Assembly: GCA_050288105.1 (NCBI GenBank)
Contig: JBNKDE010000013.1
Location: 1 to 64,000, forward strand
Length of the DNA stretch: 64,000 nt
Reading direction: 5' to 3'
Source: JACNJF01 sp050288105
GTDB lineage: Bacteria; Pseudomonadota; Gammaproteobacteria; GCA-001735895
In this document: positions 16,788-24,400 of the stretch, piece after piece
Layout of the letters: each line of letters opens with the position of its first letter
Position numbering within the stretch: position 1 is the first letter of the stretch
Position numbers and translations under genes: made by a program
Notes under the pieces: generated by a model
Databases searched by the model: none
What the model was told of the DNA's origin: nothing
What the model saw: only the letters and a program-made list of their open reading frames with translations

Positions 16788-18149
16788 ATGAAAAACCTGT
16801 TTAGTAAAAAAATAGTTGTTATTACTGTACTCACCCTATTACTACTAATCCCACTAATGATGATTAGAGGCGTGATTGATGAGCGTAGTGGTTATAGATA
16901 CCAGGTACGTAACGATATCACGCAAAGCTGGACCGGCGAACAAATGATGATTGGCCCAATTCTGGTAATTCCCTACAGGGAAATCTATCAGGTAAGTGTG
17001 TGGAATAAAAAGTTAGAAAAGGATGAGATAGAAAACAGAGTGCTGAATAAAAAACTGATGATAGCACCCGAGCAATTAAGCATTAATGGTAACGTTAAAA
17101 CAGAAAGCAGGGTGAGAGGGATATACAGCATTCCGGTATATCGCAGTCAATTAAATATCTCAGGTAATTTCTCGGTTGCCAAACTGACCGCACAGGTGAA
17201 TAGCAGCAATACCATTGAATGGGAACCCGCCTATCTATCTGTTATGGTGAATGACGTGCGCGGTGTTGAAAAACAGCCAGTAGTATCATGGCAGGGCAAA
17301 AAAATTGAATTCGAACCGGATAGCCTGCTTGGAGAATTGAGAAACGGCATGCATGCACCGCTGGGCGTTGTTAAGCAAAGTGATGAAAATCTGGCATTCA
17401 GTTTTGATCTTGATCTACATGGCATGGAAAGATTGAAATTTTCCCCATTGGGAAAAAGTACCTCAGTCACCCTGAAATCAGACTGGCCTGATCCCAGTTT
17501 TATCGGGCGCTACTTACCCTCAGAAAGACTGATCAATGAGAATGGTTTTACAGCCAGCTGGAATGTTTCCTCCTTTTCCAGTTCGGTAGCGCAAAACCTG
17601 CAGTCATGTAAAACAGGTAGTTGTTCATCACTGGCTAATGACATGTTTGGTGTCACGCTGTTTAATTCAGTCGATATCTATCAGCAAAGCGAACGCTCGG
17701 TGAAATATGGGCTGCTATTTATTGGGCTCACATTTGTCGTGTTCTTTCTGTTTGAAGTGATAAAAGGACTGCGTCTGCATCCCATGCAGTATCTGTTAGT
17801 CGGACTTGAATTAAGCGTTTTCTTTTTATTACTGGTGTCACTATCTGAGCTAATGGCATTTGCAATGGCATATCTGATAGCAACATTGGCATCGACCGCT
17901 TTGATCGGTTTTTATGTGAGCAGTATTTTGCAGTCATATAAACTGGGAGGATTTATCAGTGCGGGGTTATTGCTGCTGTATGGAATGCTCTACGGTATTT
18001 TAGGTTCTGAAGACAATGCTCTGTTAATGGGGTCAATGTTGATATTCAGCGTGCTTGCTCTGGTTATGACAGTAACCCGCCGTATTGACTGGTATGAGTT
18101 AAGTGCTAGTCCGATGAGTCGAGAGGGAAATATAGCTATTGATTCCTGA
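16788..18149 (+). CDS. creD: inner-membrane protein CreD
   Basis: The protein is about 453 aa. It has an N-terminal membrane helix followed by a large periplasmic domain with RSGYRYQVRNDITQSWTGEQ and GPILVIPY, typical of CreD. Five or so helices follow in the last 150 residues (KYGLLFIGLTFVVFFLFEVIKG onwards). CreD is the main target of CreBC and affects envelope stress tolerance and beta-lactam response in other bacteria. The ATG at 16788 has a GGAG site six bases upstream and is preferred to the in-frame ATG at 16776, within whose codons that site lies. Confidence 0.93.
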   Translation: MKNLFSKKIVVITVLTLLLLIPLMMIRGVIDERSGYRYQVRNDITQSWTGEQMMIGPILVIPYREIYQVSVWNKKLEKDEIENRVLNKKLMIAPEQLSINGNVKTESRVRGIYSIPVYRSQLNISGNFSVAKLTAQVNSSNTIEWEPAYLSVMVNDVRGVEKQPVVSWQGKKIEFEPDSLLGELRNGMHAPLGVVKQSDENLAFSFDLDLHGMERLKFSPLGKSTSVTLKSDWPDPSFIGRYLPSERLINENGFTASWNVSSFSSSVAQNLQSCKTGSCSSLANDMFGVTLFNSVDIYQQSERSVKYGLLFIGLTFVVFFLFEVIKGLRLHPMQYLLVGLELSVFFLLLVSLSELMAFAMAYLIATLASTALIGFYVSSILQSYKLGGFISAGLLLLYGMLYGILGSEDNALLMGSMLIFSVLALVMTVTRRIDWYELSASPMSREGNIAIDS

Positions 18150-18219
18150 CAGGTCTTAAGTAATTATTGGTGCATGGACGCACCATATAATAAATTTATT
18201 GACACCGAGGGCTCTCCCC

Positions 18220-18756
18220 GTGAGTGAAAAATCGCAACTAGTTTTAATGGCAAAATACAACCAGCTAATGAACCAGCGTATGATTGAAGCAGCGGGAAAT
18301 CTATCGCCAGCGACATTAGCCGAAGATAAAGGCGCTTTTTTTAAATCGGTGATAGGCAGTCTGAATCATATTATGGTGGGCGATATTCTATGGATGAAGC
18401 GATTTGCATCTCACCCTGGTAATTATCAATCATTGCAGAAACTTGAAGGATTTGAAATGCCGCAAGGACTAAATGCAATACTATTTGATGATTTATCAAC
18501 CTTTGCAAAAGTAAGAGCAAAGCTGGATGACAACCTGATTGAATGGTGTGATGAATTGAATGAATCTGACCTGGACACAGCGCTAAGATATCAGGATACC
18601 AAAGGTGTACAGCATGCCAAAAGGTTTGGTGATTTGATTTTGCATTTATTCCTTCATCAGATACATCATAGAGGTCAGATAACCACTTTACTGTCACAGG
18701 AGAGTATTGATTTTGGTGATACAGATTTGCCGGAGATTGTGCCTGAACTGGGATAA
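18220..18756 (+). CDS. DinB-family metal-dependent protein
   Basis: The product is about 178 aa and resembles the DinB/YfiT four-helix fold. It has an N-terminal LMAKYNQLMNQRMIEAA helix, an SLNHIMVGDILWMKRF helix with the first His, and a late FLHQIHHRGQITTLLSQ helix with the paired histidines of the metal site. The frame opens at a TTG at 18199, but a GTG at 18220 follows a GAGGG site and is preferred. DinB proteins are putative thiol-dependent transferases or hydrolases; the substrate is unknown. It is probably transcribed alone. Confidence 0.85.
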   Translation: MSEKSQLVLMAKYNQLMNQRMIEAAGNLSPATLAEDKGAFFKSVIGSLNHIMVGDILWMKRFASHPGNYQSLQKLEGFEMPQGLNAILFDDLSTFAKVRAKLDDNLIEWCDELNESDLDTALRYQDTKGVQHAKRFGDLILHLFLHQIHHRGQITTLLSQESIDFGDTDLPEIVPELG

Positions 18757-18775
18757 GCCATGCCTTTGTTTCCTA

Positions 18776-18897
18776 CAGAGTACACAGAGAACTTAGGTGC
18801 AGAATTTTTGAGGTATAAATTATTCATTTAACACGAAGACGCTTAATGATAGGAAAATACAGAAAAACTCCGTGCTCTCCGTGTCCTCTGTGGTTTA
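18776..18897. repeat. REP-like inverted repeat (accacagag family)
   Basis: A left arm CTACAGAGTACACAGAGAAC and a right arm CTCCGTGCTCTCCGTGTCCTCTGTGG are separated by about 75 bp, between convergent genes. It may serve as a bidirectional terminator. Confidence 0.7.
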
Positions 18898-18974
18898 ACA
18901 TTTTTTAAGTTTTTTTACCTTCGTTTGACAATTTTCCTAATGGTCGACCCATTAGTTGAGGTCAATGCAGATCT

Positions 18975-20096
18975 TCACAGCCAGAATTTCCACCACCAGT
19001 TGAAGTACTCTTTTACAATCCGCATGGTCAACCAATCGACTGCTTCCATTGAGCCAGTGCCAGAGCCCGCATTTGTCATGATGATAAAAGCAAAATCTGA
19101 TTCCGGAACAATGATCGAACGGCAGAAGAAGGTCCCCGCAGAACCATCAAACCCGGAGTATCGCTTGCCCCCCAATACGCCGTTAACCACACCGAGTGAG
19201 AATCCGGCATGACCGAAATGAATATGGTGATATGTTTTGCTGGAAATGTAGTTGTCATTACCCCTCAAGCCGCGCAAGTGTAATTGAGTGTATTTTGCGT
19301 AGTCCCTGGGTGTCATGCTCAAATCCCCCGCTGGAGTAATCAAGCAGGGGAGCTTGTAGTCATGCTCAGGTGGTAATGGCTCGACTTTGTCTTTAGTAAT
19401 CGTGTGGCCCCATGGTTGATCAACACCAATGCTGTTAGGCCAGCCAAAATGGACTGATAGGCCCAGGTCATCAGTCAATGTCCTCCTTGCAAGATCCTCA
19501 TAGCTGAGGCCCGATAGTCTTTCGAGCATTGCGGATGCCATTGTGTAACTCGCATTGGAGTACAAATGCTGAAACTTGCCATCCTGCTTTTTTGACGCAG
19601 GTGGTTGCGTGATCAGATAGTTAACAAATTCTAATCTTTTGTCGCTGACCGATGACTCATAGTCTGGGAAAGGCTCTGTCTCTGCGTTCGTATATGCCTT
19701 GATTCCTGCCTCGCAAAGAAACAGGTCTTCCAATGAAATATCACTATACGCGGTATTTGCGGAAGCTTTCAGCTCCGGGAAAACATCGAAGAATCTCGTT
19801 TGCCACGTAATCTTGTTCTGCTCTATGAGTTTTGCCGCCATCACGGCTAGCACGGATTTCGAACAAGACCCAATGTGAAAATAGTCATCGAGTGTGGATT
19901 TGTCCGGCTTGTCAACTACTCGTACCCCCTGGACTTCCTGGAGATAAATCGCGTCCACGTTCATTACAGAAACAGCAATCGCGGGAACTTTGAAGTTCTC
20001 TCTTGCTTTGCTCACGAGTTCAGACAAGTACGCCTGTGTTAAGCGTGAATTCTGAGGGTGTTCAATTTGCAGTTGATTCATCAGCATTCCGTCCAT
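18975..20096 (-). CDS. serine hydrolase, beta-lactamase class C / penicillin-binding family
   Basis: The protein, up to 373 aa, has the three active-site elements of class C-type serine hydrolases. The SxxK motif is in HIGSCSKSVLAV (serine and lysine of SCSK), the YxN motif is in LYSNASYTMAS, and a HAG triad (HFGHAGFSLG) stands where KTG would be. No signal peptide is obvious, so a cytoplasmic esterase or peptidase is more likely than a secreted beta-lactamase. Several in-frame starts exist (20096, 20087, 20081); the ATG at 20081 is the one with a GGA site at suitable distance. It lies next to integron cassettes but no attC was seen at its end. Confidence 0.85.
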   Translation of the reverse strand: MDGMLMNQLQIEHPQNSRLTQAYLSELVSKARENFKVPAIAVSVMNVDAIYLQEVQGVRVVDKPDKSTLDDYFHIGSCSKSVLAVMAAKLIEQNKITWQTRFFDVFPELKASANTAYSDISLEDLFLCEAGIKAYTNAETEPFPDYESSVSDKRLEFVNYLITQPPASKKQDGKFQHLYSNASYTMASAMLERLSGLSYEDLARRTLTDDLGLSVHFGWPNSIGVDQPWGHTITKDKVEPLPPEHDYKLPCLITPAGDLSMTPRDYAKYTQLHLRGLRGNDNYISSKTYHHIHFGHAGFSLGVVNGVLGGKRYSGFDGSAGTFFCRSIIVPESDFAFIIMTNAGSGTGSMEAVDWLTMRIVKEYFNWWWKFWL

Positions 20097-20307
20097 GAAA
20101 AGGTTATTTAATAGAAGCTATGCAACCGCTCCTCTCTGGATAACGCTAACAGCGTAGGTTTATCCTGCTGCCTGTACCTGTTAACTTGAGTAATAGTACA
20201 GATATTGCATTAAGTAGCCAAGATTGAACAACAAATGCAGGCCAGGGAGATTAAAGGGGCGGAGTGAATAAATGTTGACAATCGCATGGTTGGAAGAGCG
20301 GATTGGG

Positions 20308-20343
20308 AAAAAACCAGGCCAGTTACATTACGGAAGGCCTGGT
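20308..20343 (-). terminator. rho-independent terminator after the membrane-protein cassette gene
   Basis: ACCAGGCC (20313-20320) pairs with GGCCTGGT (20336-20343). On the minus strand the stem is followed by a run of T (the A-run at 20308-20313). Confidence 0.85.
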
Positions 20344-20353
20344 AAGAAGATGT

Positions 20354-20737
20354 TTAGCTACGGAGTTTCATGCTCCCGTCTTCGCTAAACCTTAATTTCT
20401 TTATTTTTTTAGCGCGTACAATACACCAATATAAAATGAATACTGCAGAACCGTATAAAAGATAGTCACTATATTTGATAAAGAAAGATAGTATAAAAAA
20501 GATACTACTTATCCATAAGGTTTGGATCAGGTAGCGCCTATCTTCCCCTGAGCTTCTCAGTATTAGCGTGAAGGTTTCCTTATTGGACCACACTGATATA
20601 AGCAAAATGGTAGTTAATATTAGCGCTCCAATTACTCCATTATCTATGTATAAAAACATATGAGGTATCGCTAGCGGGATAAACAATATCAAATAGATTA
20701 TTCGGTAAAACTTATCCCAATCAGAATATATCGACAC
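20354..20737 (-). CDS. small membrane protein of unknown function (integron cassette gene)
   Basis: The 127-aa protein has about four hydrophobic segments: IIYLILFIPLAIPHMFLYI, GALILTTILLISVW, TLWISSIFFILSFFI and LLYGSAVFILYWCIV. A short basic tail follows (RAKKIKKLRF). No family was recognised. The gene is AT-rich. It starts about 70 bp downstream of an integron recombination point at about 20810 and so appears to be the third cassette of a short array. Its own attC was not found; the gene ends at a rho-independent terminator instead. Confidence 0.65.
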   Translation of the reverse strand: MSIYSDWDKFYRIIYLILFIPLAIPHMFLYIDNGVIGALILTTILLISVWSNKETFTLILRSSGEDRRYLIQTLWISSIFFILSFFIKYSDYLLYGSAVFILYWCIVRAKKIKKLRFSEDGSMKLRS

Positions 20738-20802
20738 AGTTTATCCTACAGTTAATTTTGTCGGGTTTGTAAGATGGCAACAAATTTATTCCATTCTCGG
20801 TA

Positions 20803-20892
20803 TACAAAACGTTAGCTTAAAAGGTGAGCGCCACAGCTCTCACCGAAATGGCACGTACAGTGCCATGAGTCCTTTTGAATCCCTTGTTAACC
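20803..20892 (-). other. attC recombination site of the DUF4279 cassette
   Basis: Read on the minus strand, the site opens with GGTTAAC (R'', 20886-20892) and closes at CG|TTTTGTA (near 20810). The arms fold imperfectly: ...CAAAAGGA pairs with CCTTTTAAG, and a central hairpin GGCAC/GTGCC is present. The opening GGTTAAC is the exact complement of GTTAACC at the 5' boundary of this same cassette (21288-21294), as expected for an excisable cassette. Confidence 0.75.
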
Positions 20893-20916
20893 ATTTACTC
20901 AACATCGCAATACAAA

Positions 20917-21282
20917 TCAAAATCTACTGACCAACCAAATAGATGCCAGCCTTTCTATAAGCCGATCTGATAAGTGGAAACCTGGGCTTTCTTCTTCGTG
21001 GTAGCCAACACACTGGATAGATGGTTGGAAATAATCGGGTACCTGCCTGAAATTTTCAATTCTTCCTTCAATAAAGGTAACCACTCGTTCTAGTGCATCA
21101 TCCATTATCTTTTCCTCAAACTCTGGTGACACATAAGACCAGTGGGAAAACTTATATATGCTTCCATTTCTTCTTTTATCGCCGACATTCCAAAACGTCG
21201 ATGGCTCTATATCAAGAATATCGGCTATTTCGCTAACGTCAGCTTTCCCTGTGAATTTTATGTATGCGTAGTTTTTATCCAT
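20917..21282 (-). CDS. DUF4279-like protein with a C-terminal frameshift (cassette gene)
   Basis: The open frame encodes 121 aa resembling DUF4279 proteins: YAYIKFTGKADVSEIADILDIEPS, then GDKRRNG and SHWSY. It ends in the odd tail ASIWLVSRF. Shifting by one base near 20938-20945 gives FGWSVDFDLYCDVE and a stop at 20895-20897, which is the family-like C-terminus and ends right before the attC. A single-base indel, or a sequencing error, has therefore altered the end of the protein. The ATG lies only a few bases from the cassette boundary. Function unknown. Confidence 0.75.
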   Translation of the reverse strand: MDKNYAYIKFTGKADVSEIADILDIEPSTFWNVGDKRRNGSIYKFSHWSYVSPEFEEKIMDDALERVVTFIEGRIENFRQVPDYFQPSIQCVGYHEEESPGFHLSDRLIERLASIWLVSRF

Positions 21283-21287
21283 AATTA

Positions 21288-21358
21288 GGGTTAACGACTA
21301 GCTCACCTGACAAAAAGCGCGAAGCGGTTTTTGGTCAGCTGAAGCGCCGTGTTATGTG
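21288..21358 (-). other. attC recombination site of the lipoprotein cassette
   Basis: On the minus strand it begins CACATAAC (21351-21358) and ends G|TTAACCC (recombination point between 21294 and 21295). Arms GCTTCAGCTGAC and GTCAGGTGAGC pair with one extrahelical T. The centre is an AAAAA/CTTTTT stem capped by CCGCTTCGCG. CACATAAC is the exact complement of GTTATGTG at the cassette's 5' end (21711-21718). Length (about 71 bp) and extrahelical base are classic attC features. Confidence 0.85.
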
Positions 21359-21379
21359 AAATGCGTACAGAAAACATAA

Positions 21380-21700
21380 CTACTTCTGCTCTATTTCGTT
21401 AATAGTGATTTTCCCGCCCTTGCTGTTAATTTTTACTTCTGCCTTGCTGATGGTGCTGCGATTCATAACTATGACTTTACTGCCATCGTAGTTTTCACTA
21501 GGGGCGCAAATATATTGAATATGATAGTTTGTGGAATCTTGGCTTGACCTCAAACTATCGTAATACCAAAAGCACAATTTAGTGTTTTTGCTTCTCGCAA
21601 ATGATGAAGCTAGCTCATCATAACTGACGTTACTTTCTTTTGCTGTGGCACATGATGATGCTACAACCATGAGCAAAACTATAAATAGTGATTTATGCAT
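21380..21700 (-). CDS. small exported protein, possible lipoprotein (integron cassette gene)
   Basis: The product is about 106 aa with an N-terminal signal (MHKSLFIVLLMVVASSCATA) whose VASSC resembles a lipobox, so it is probably a lipoprotein. The rest is hydrophilic (YDELASSFARSKNTKLCFWYYDSL...) and matches no family I recognise. An upstream ATG at 21715 would add five residues, but MHKS gives the regular signal peptide. The gene fills a complete cassette (about 21295-21717) flanked by a G|TTATGTG start and an attC. Confidence 0.7.
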   Translation of the reverse strand: MHKSLFIVLLMVVASSCATAKESNVSYDELASSFARSKNTKLCFWYYDSLRSSQDSTNYHIQYICAPSENYDGSKVIVMNRSTISKAEVKINSKGGKITINEIEQK

Positions 21701-21717
21701 ATTTGATTCACACATAA

Positions 21718-21937
21718 CAGTTTACTAGAAGGTTTCCGGTATAGTAGGTACTAGACGGATTGCTTCTAGTTCAGTCCCTTGTTTTCGATTCAGCCATACT
21801 AATCAACCGATAAAGCGATTGTCAACGAATCAGGTCGATGGAGGAAAATGACTTTGGAACGAATGCTGCCGATTTATGTTGAGCCTGGAGTAGACTTTCT
21901 TTTTGGTTCGAATTCAAAAGTTTTCAGGGTGTTAATT
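21718..21937. other. gene-free stretch upstream of the cassettes, possible degenerate recombination site
   Basis: No gene and no integrase was found. An inverted repeat CTAGAAG (21725-21731) / CTTCTAG (21763-21769) abuts the first cassette boundary (GTAAACTG|TTATGTG on the minus strand) and may be a decayed attC or an attI-like site. Confidence 0.35.
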
Positions 21938-22252
21938 AGCCACCGAGAGTACGGAGCACACAGAGAGGGTTAGCGTGGTTTAATAAATTAACTGACCACG
22001 AGATAGGGCAACGCAGCAGAAACTGTCGGGTACACCTAAGGTACGAAGAAAAAATAATGTGTTTTCTCTGTGCTCTCGGTGTGCTCTGTGGTGAATAAGC
22101 TTTTTTCAGGTTACCGGGTTCTGCCGCAGCACAAGCAAGCCCCGGTAACCCACAAAGCACAACAAAGAAAACCCTTCGTAATCTTCGTGTGCTTGGCAAC
22201 TGCGTCCTGCGTTGCCCTACTTACGGGCGTCCTTGCCCTAATTCGTGGTTTA
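21938..22252. repeat. REP-like composite repeat (accacagag family with an inserted module)
   Basis: A left arm CACCGAGAGTACGGAGCACACAGAG is answered by CTCTGTGCTCTCGGTGTGCTCTGTGGT (to about 22092). A second, inverted half (ACCCACAAAGCAC ... CCTAATTCGTGGTT, to 22252) contains the GCAACTGCGTCCTGCGTTGCCC module. It directly abuts the 3' end of a prpC fragment, mirroring the repeat next to intact prpC at 24262-24393. Confidence 0.75.
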
Positions 22253-22257
22253 TTTAT

Positions 22258-22437
22258 TTACCGCTTATCGATAGAAACATACTCCCGGTTTTCCGGCCCG
22301 GTGTAGTTGGCGGAGGGTCGTATAATCTTGCCATCTTCACGCTGTTCGATCACATGCGCGCCCCAGCCGGAAACACGTGAGATAACAAACAAAGGGGTGA
22401 ACATGTCAGTCGGTACGCCCATCTGGTTGTAGGAAAA
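22258..22437 (-). pseudogene. prpC 3'-terminal fragment (2-methylcitrate synthase remnant)
   Basis: The last 58 codons of prpC are repeated here. The encoded peptide, from SYNQMGVPTDMF to ENREYVSIDKR, is the same as the end of the intact PrpC, while the DNA differs at roughly one base in ten, mostly silent. Similarity stops abruptly near 22437, corresponding to 24577 in the intact gene. There is no start signal, so it is a remnant. Silent divergence suggests an old duplication, or exchange with a related strain. Confidence 0.88.
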
Positions 22438-22710
22438 CACTTCTTTGCCTACCGATACTTTTCTATAAACCTCAGACTGTATATTTTCACGAAATTCGGG
22501 TTAGACGCTATTGATCCCTCCTAGCAGCCCCTACCCCAGGATCTTTTTGGGAGGGATCTTTTGGGGACACTCTGATTTTTTTCGATCCAAACTCCTTTTC
22601 CATAACTGAATTTCACTTAATATTTTTAGCCCCCCGTTCTCAGCATTGATATACGGAAGCATTTCGGATACTCTTCTGTTCTTCTAACTTCTACCAACAG
22701 GGACTGTACG

Positions 22711-23880
22711 GTGAAAAAAATCCTCCTCGCGCTAGCTCTCTTTCTATCGTTAAATTCTTTTTCGCATGCCAGAACTACCAACGCGATCTGGAGTCATGCA
22801 GAGAAGCGTATCGAACGGGAAGGTGAATTACTGATGTCGCTTCCGGATTACGACGTGCATTCTCTGGACGTAAAAAAGCAGGGAGATATGTTAATCTGCA
22901 ATTCATATACCGCAGAGCACTTCTTTCCACCAAGTTATGGCCAATCGATTCCCGCTAATGGCAAACAGATTGTCAGGCTATCCTTTCTACATAAGATTGG
23001 CGATCCAGATCAGGACATCGTGCCAACGAGGCTATTCACAAAATCTAATAATGGCTCCGGGCCTAAGTTTCGAATGACAACAGATGAGTATGCTGAACAG
23101 GTTGGCATGGAGGTTCTTGATGCGATACATGCAGCCTGTCCTGATGTAAACTTTTTCATGGTAAACAATTTTTTCGCTGACCTGTTTATATACAATGGTT
23201 CAATCGATTTCAGATCCAGGCCCTGGTTTATCCCGGATCACGAAAACCCGATCATAAGAACTGACTTCAGTCTTGAGGAAGGGGTATGGCGCGCGTCACG
23301 TGAGCTTCCCTGGTCCGTGAAAAGGATCGATGAGCATCTCAACAAAGGCAATTGGACAAGTCGTAAAAAACTTCAATATGCAGTTTGGGATCAAAATCAA
23401 GATAAGTATCCGAGAAAGAAGGCGAAGATTGTGCAGCGCGCTGGACCGCCTGTGGCCGAAGAGATTACCTCGGCATATATCAGAGAAATGTCCGATTTTG
23501 GTTTCCATAAAGGCAGGTGGAACGAGCTGATTCCAAATCAGGGACCGGGGCATGCGACGGTTGACGAGGTACAGGTTACTCATTGTGCCAAGGAAGGTGA
23601 GGGTTATCGTTGCCAATATATAATGAAGATGACGATACATATGGCCGCATTAGCCAGTATTCTAAAGGATATTGTGAAAGTTCCCGACAAGCGCACTAAG
23701 ACACAGGATGAGAGCCACTTATTTGTATCTACCTCGCAGGGTTGGCGCTCTCCGAGCCTACATGAAGACCGGAAACTCAAAGAGCTGGAGCGCAATCGGC
23801 GTATGAACGAAAACGTGAAACGCTCCGTTGAAGAAGCCAACCAAAAGGCCATGGAAGACGTGCTCGACCTGCTGTTGTAG
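22711..23880 (+). CDS. exported protein of unknown function
   Basis: The 389-aa product starts at a GTG and has a clear Sec signal peptide (KKILLALALFLSLNSFSHA, cleavage near residue 21). The mature part contains SWVKHEN-free mixed alpha/beta sequence without motifs that I can assign, two well-separated cysteine pairs, and a charged helical C-terminus (HEDRKLKELERNRRMNENVKRS...) that may be coiled coil. No homologous family was recognised. The gene is bracketed by a prpC remnant on the left and a lysR remnant on the right, so it probably entered with, or was carried by, the rearrangement that created them. Upstream (22512-22553) is a GATCCCTCC/GGAGGGATC hairpin. Confidence 0.75.
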   Translation: MKKILLALALFLSLNSFSHARTTNAIWSHAEKRIEREGELLMSLPDYDVHSLDVKKQGDMLICNSYTAEHFFPPSYGQSIPANGKQIVRLSFLHKIGDPDQDIVPTRLFTKSNNGSGPKFRMTTDEYAEQVGMEVLDAIHAACPDVNFFMVNNFFADLFIYNGSIDFRSRPWFIPDHENPIIRTDFSLEEGVWRASRELPWSVKRIDEHLNKGNWTSRKKLQYAVWDQNQDKYPRKKAKIVQRAGPPVAEEITSAYIREMSDFGFHKGRWNELIPNQGPGHATVDEVQVTHCAKEGEGYRCQYIMKMTIHMAALASILKDIVKVPDKRTKTQDESHLFVSTSQGWRSPSLHEDRKLKELERNRRMNENVKRSVEEANQKAMEDVLDLLL

Positions 23881-23969
23881 ATCTTCAACACACCCTACTG
23901 GAACAAAAAATTGTAATGTCAGATACAGGTTAAATTAAATAGCTGGAAATTTAATTTATACCTGATCAC

Positions 23970-24263
23970 TGAACCCTCGCAGTCTTGGCGGCGCTGGACA
24001 AAATCGGTTGTCCTTGGCGTATTGTGCTTTCTACCCTCAGTCTTGTAGGAATAAGGGCTGGAGTGCGAGCCAGATTGGGTATTTGCGTAAGAAGCGAAAG
24101 ATGGCAGGAAGATAATCTGTGTATTGTAGACCAGGGTCTGCCAGCGTTACCTGATGTTAAACTGGCGATCCTGTCGGGCACGAACACAGAAGAAAAGGTA
24201 GTCGAGAGATTAAGAACAGCCTTACGCGGTGCGCTAAGTCAGTCAAGTAGAAATGAATATTAA
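23970..24263 (+). pseudogene. lysR 3'-terminal fragment
   Basis: About 90 codons match the C-terminus of the LysR encoded at 13394-14257. Examples are WRIVLSTLSLVGIRAGVRARLG versus WRIVLSTPSLAGIRAGVRAGLG, and VVERLRTALRGALSQ. Substitutions are numerous, including at the protein level, and the first bases are also out of register. The DNA-binding domain is missing and no start signal is seen, so it is a remnant, not a gene. Confidence 0.88.
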
Positions 24264-24393
24264 CCACAGAGCGCACAGAGCGCACAGAGTGCACGGAGTG
24301 GGATATTAAAATTTAAGGGCTTGATAGGAAAGAAGCACACAAAGGACTCAAAGAAAACGTTTTTCTCTGTGTCCTCTGTGTGCTCGGTGGTTA
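24262..24393. repeat. REP-like inverted repeat (accacagag family) next to prpC
   Basis: Arms TTAACCACAGAGCGCACAGAG (from about 24260) and CTCTGTGTCCTCTGTGTGCTCGGTGGTTA (to 24393) lie between the lysR fragment and the prpC stop. It is in the terminator position for the prpE-prpB-prpC operon. Confidence 0.8.
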
Positions 24394-24400
24394 GACAAAC

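Noticed and set aside
18975..20096. Serine hydrolase gene as another integron cassette
   Set aside because: It is adjacent to the cassettes, but no attC-like hairpin or matching boundary was found at its 3' end.
23985..24263. Possible small gene for a 92-aa regulator-like protein
   Set aside because: It is the C-terminal part of a LysR protein without the DNA-binding domain and without a start signal; treated as a remnant.
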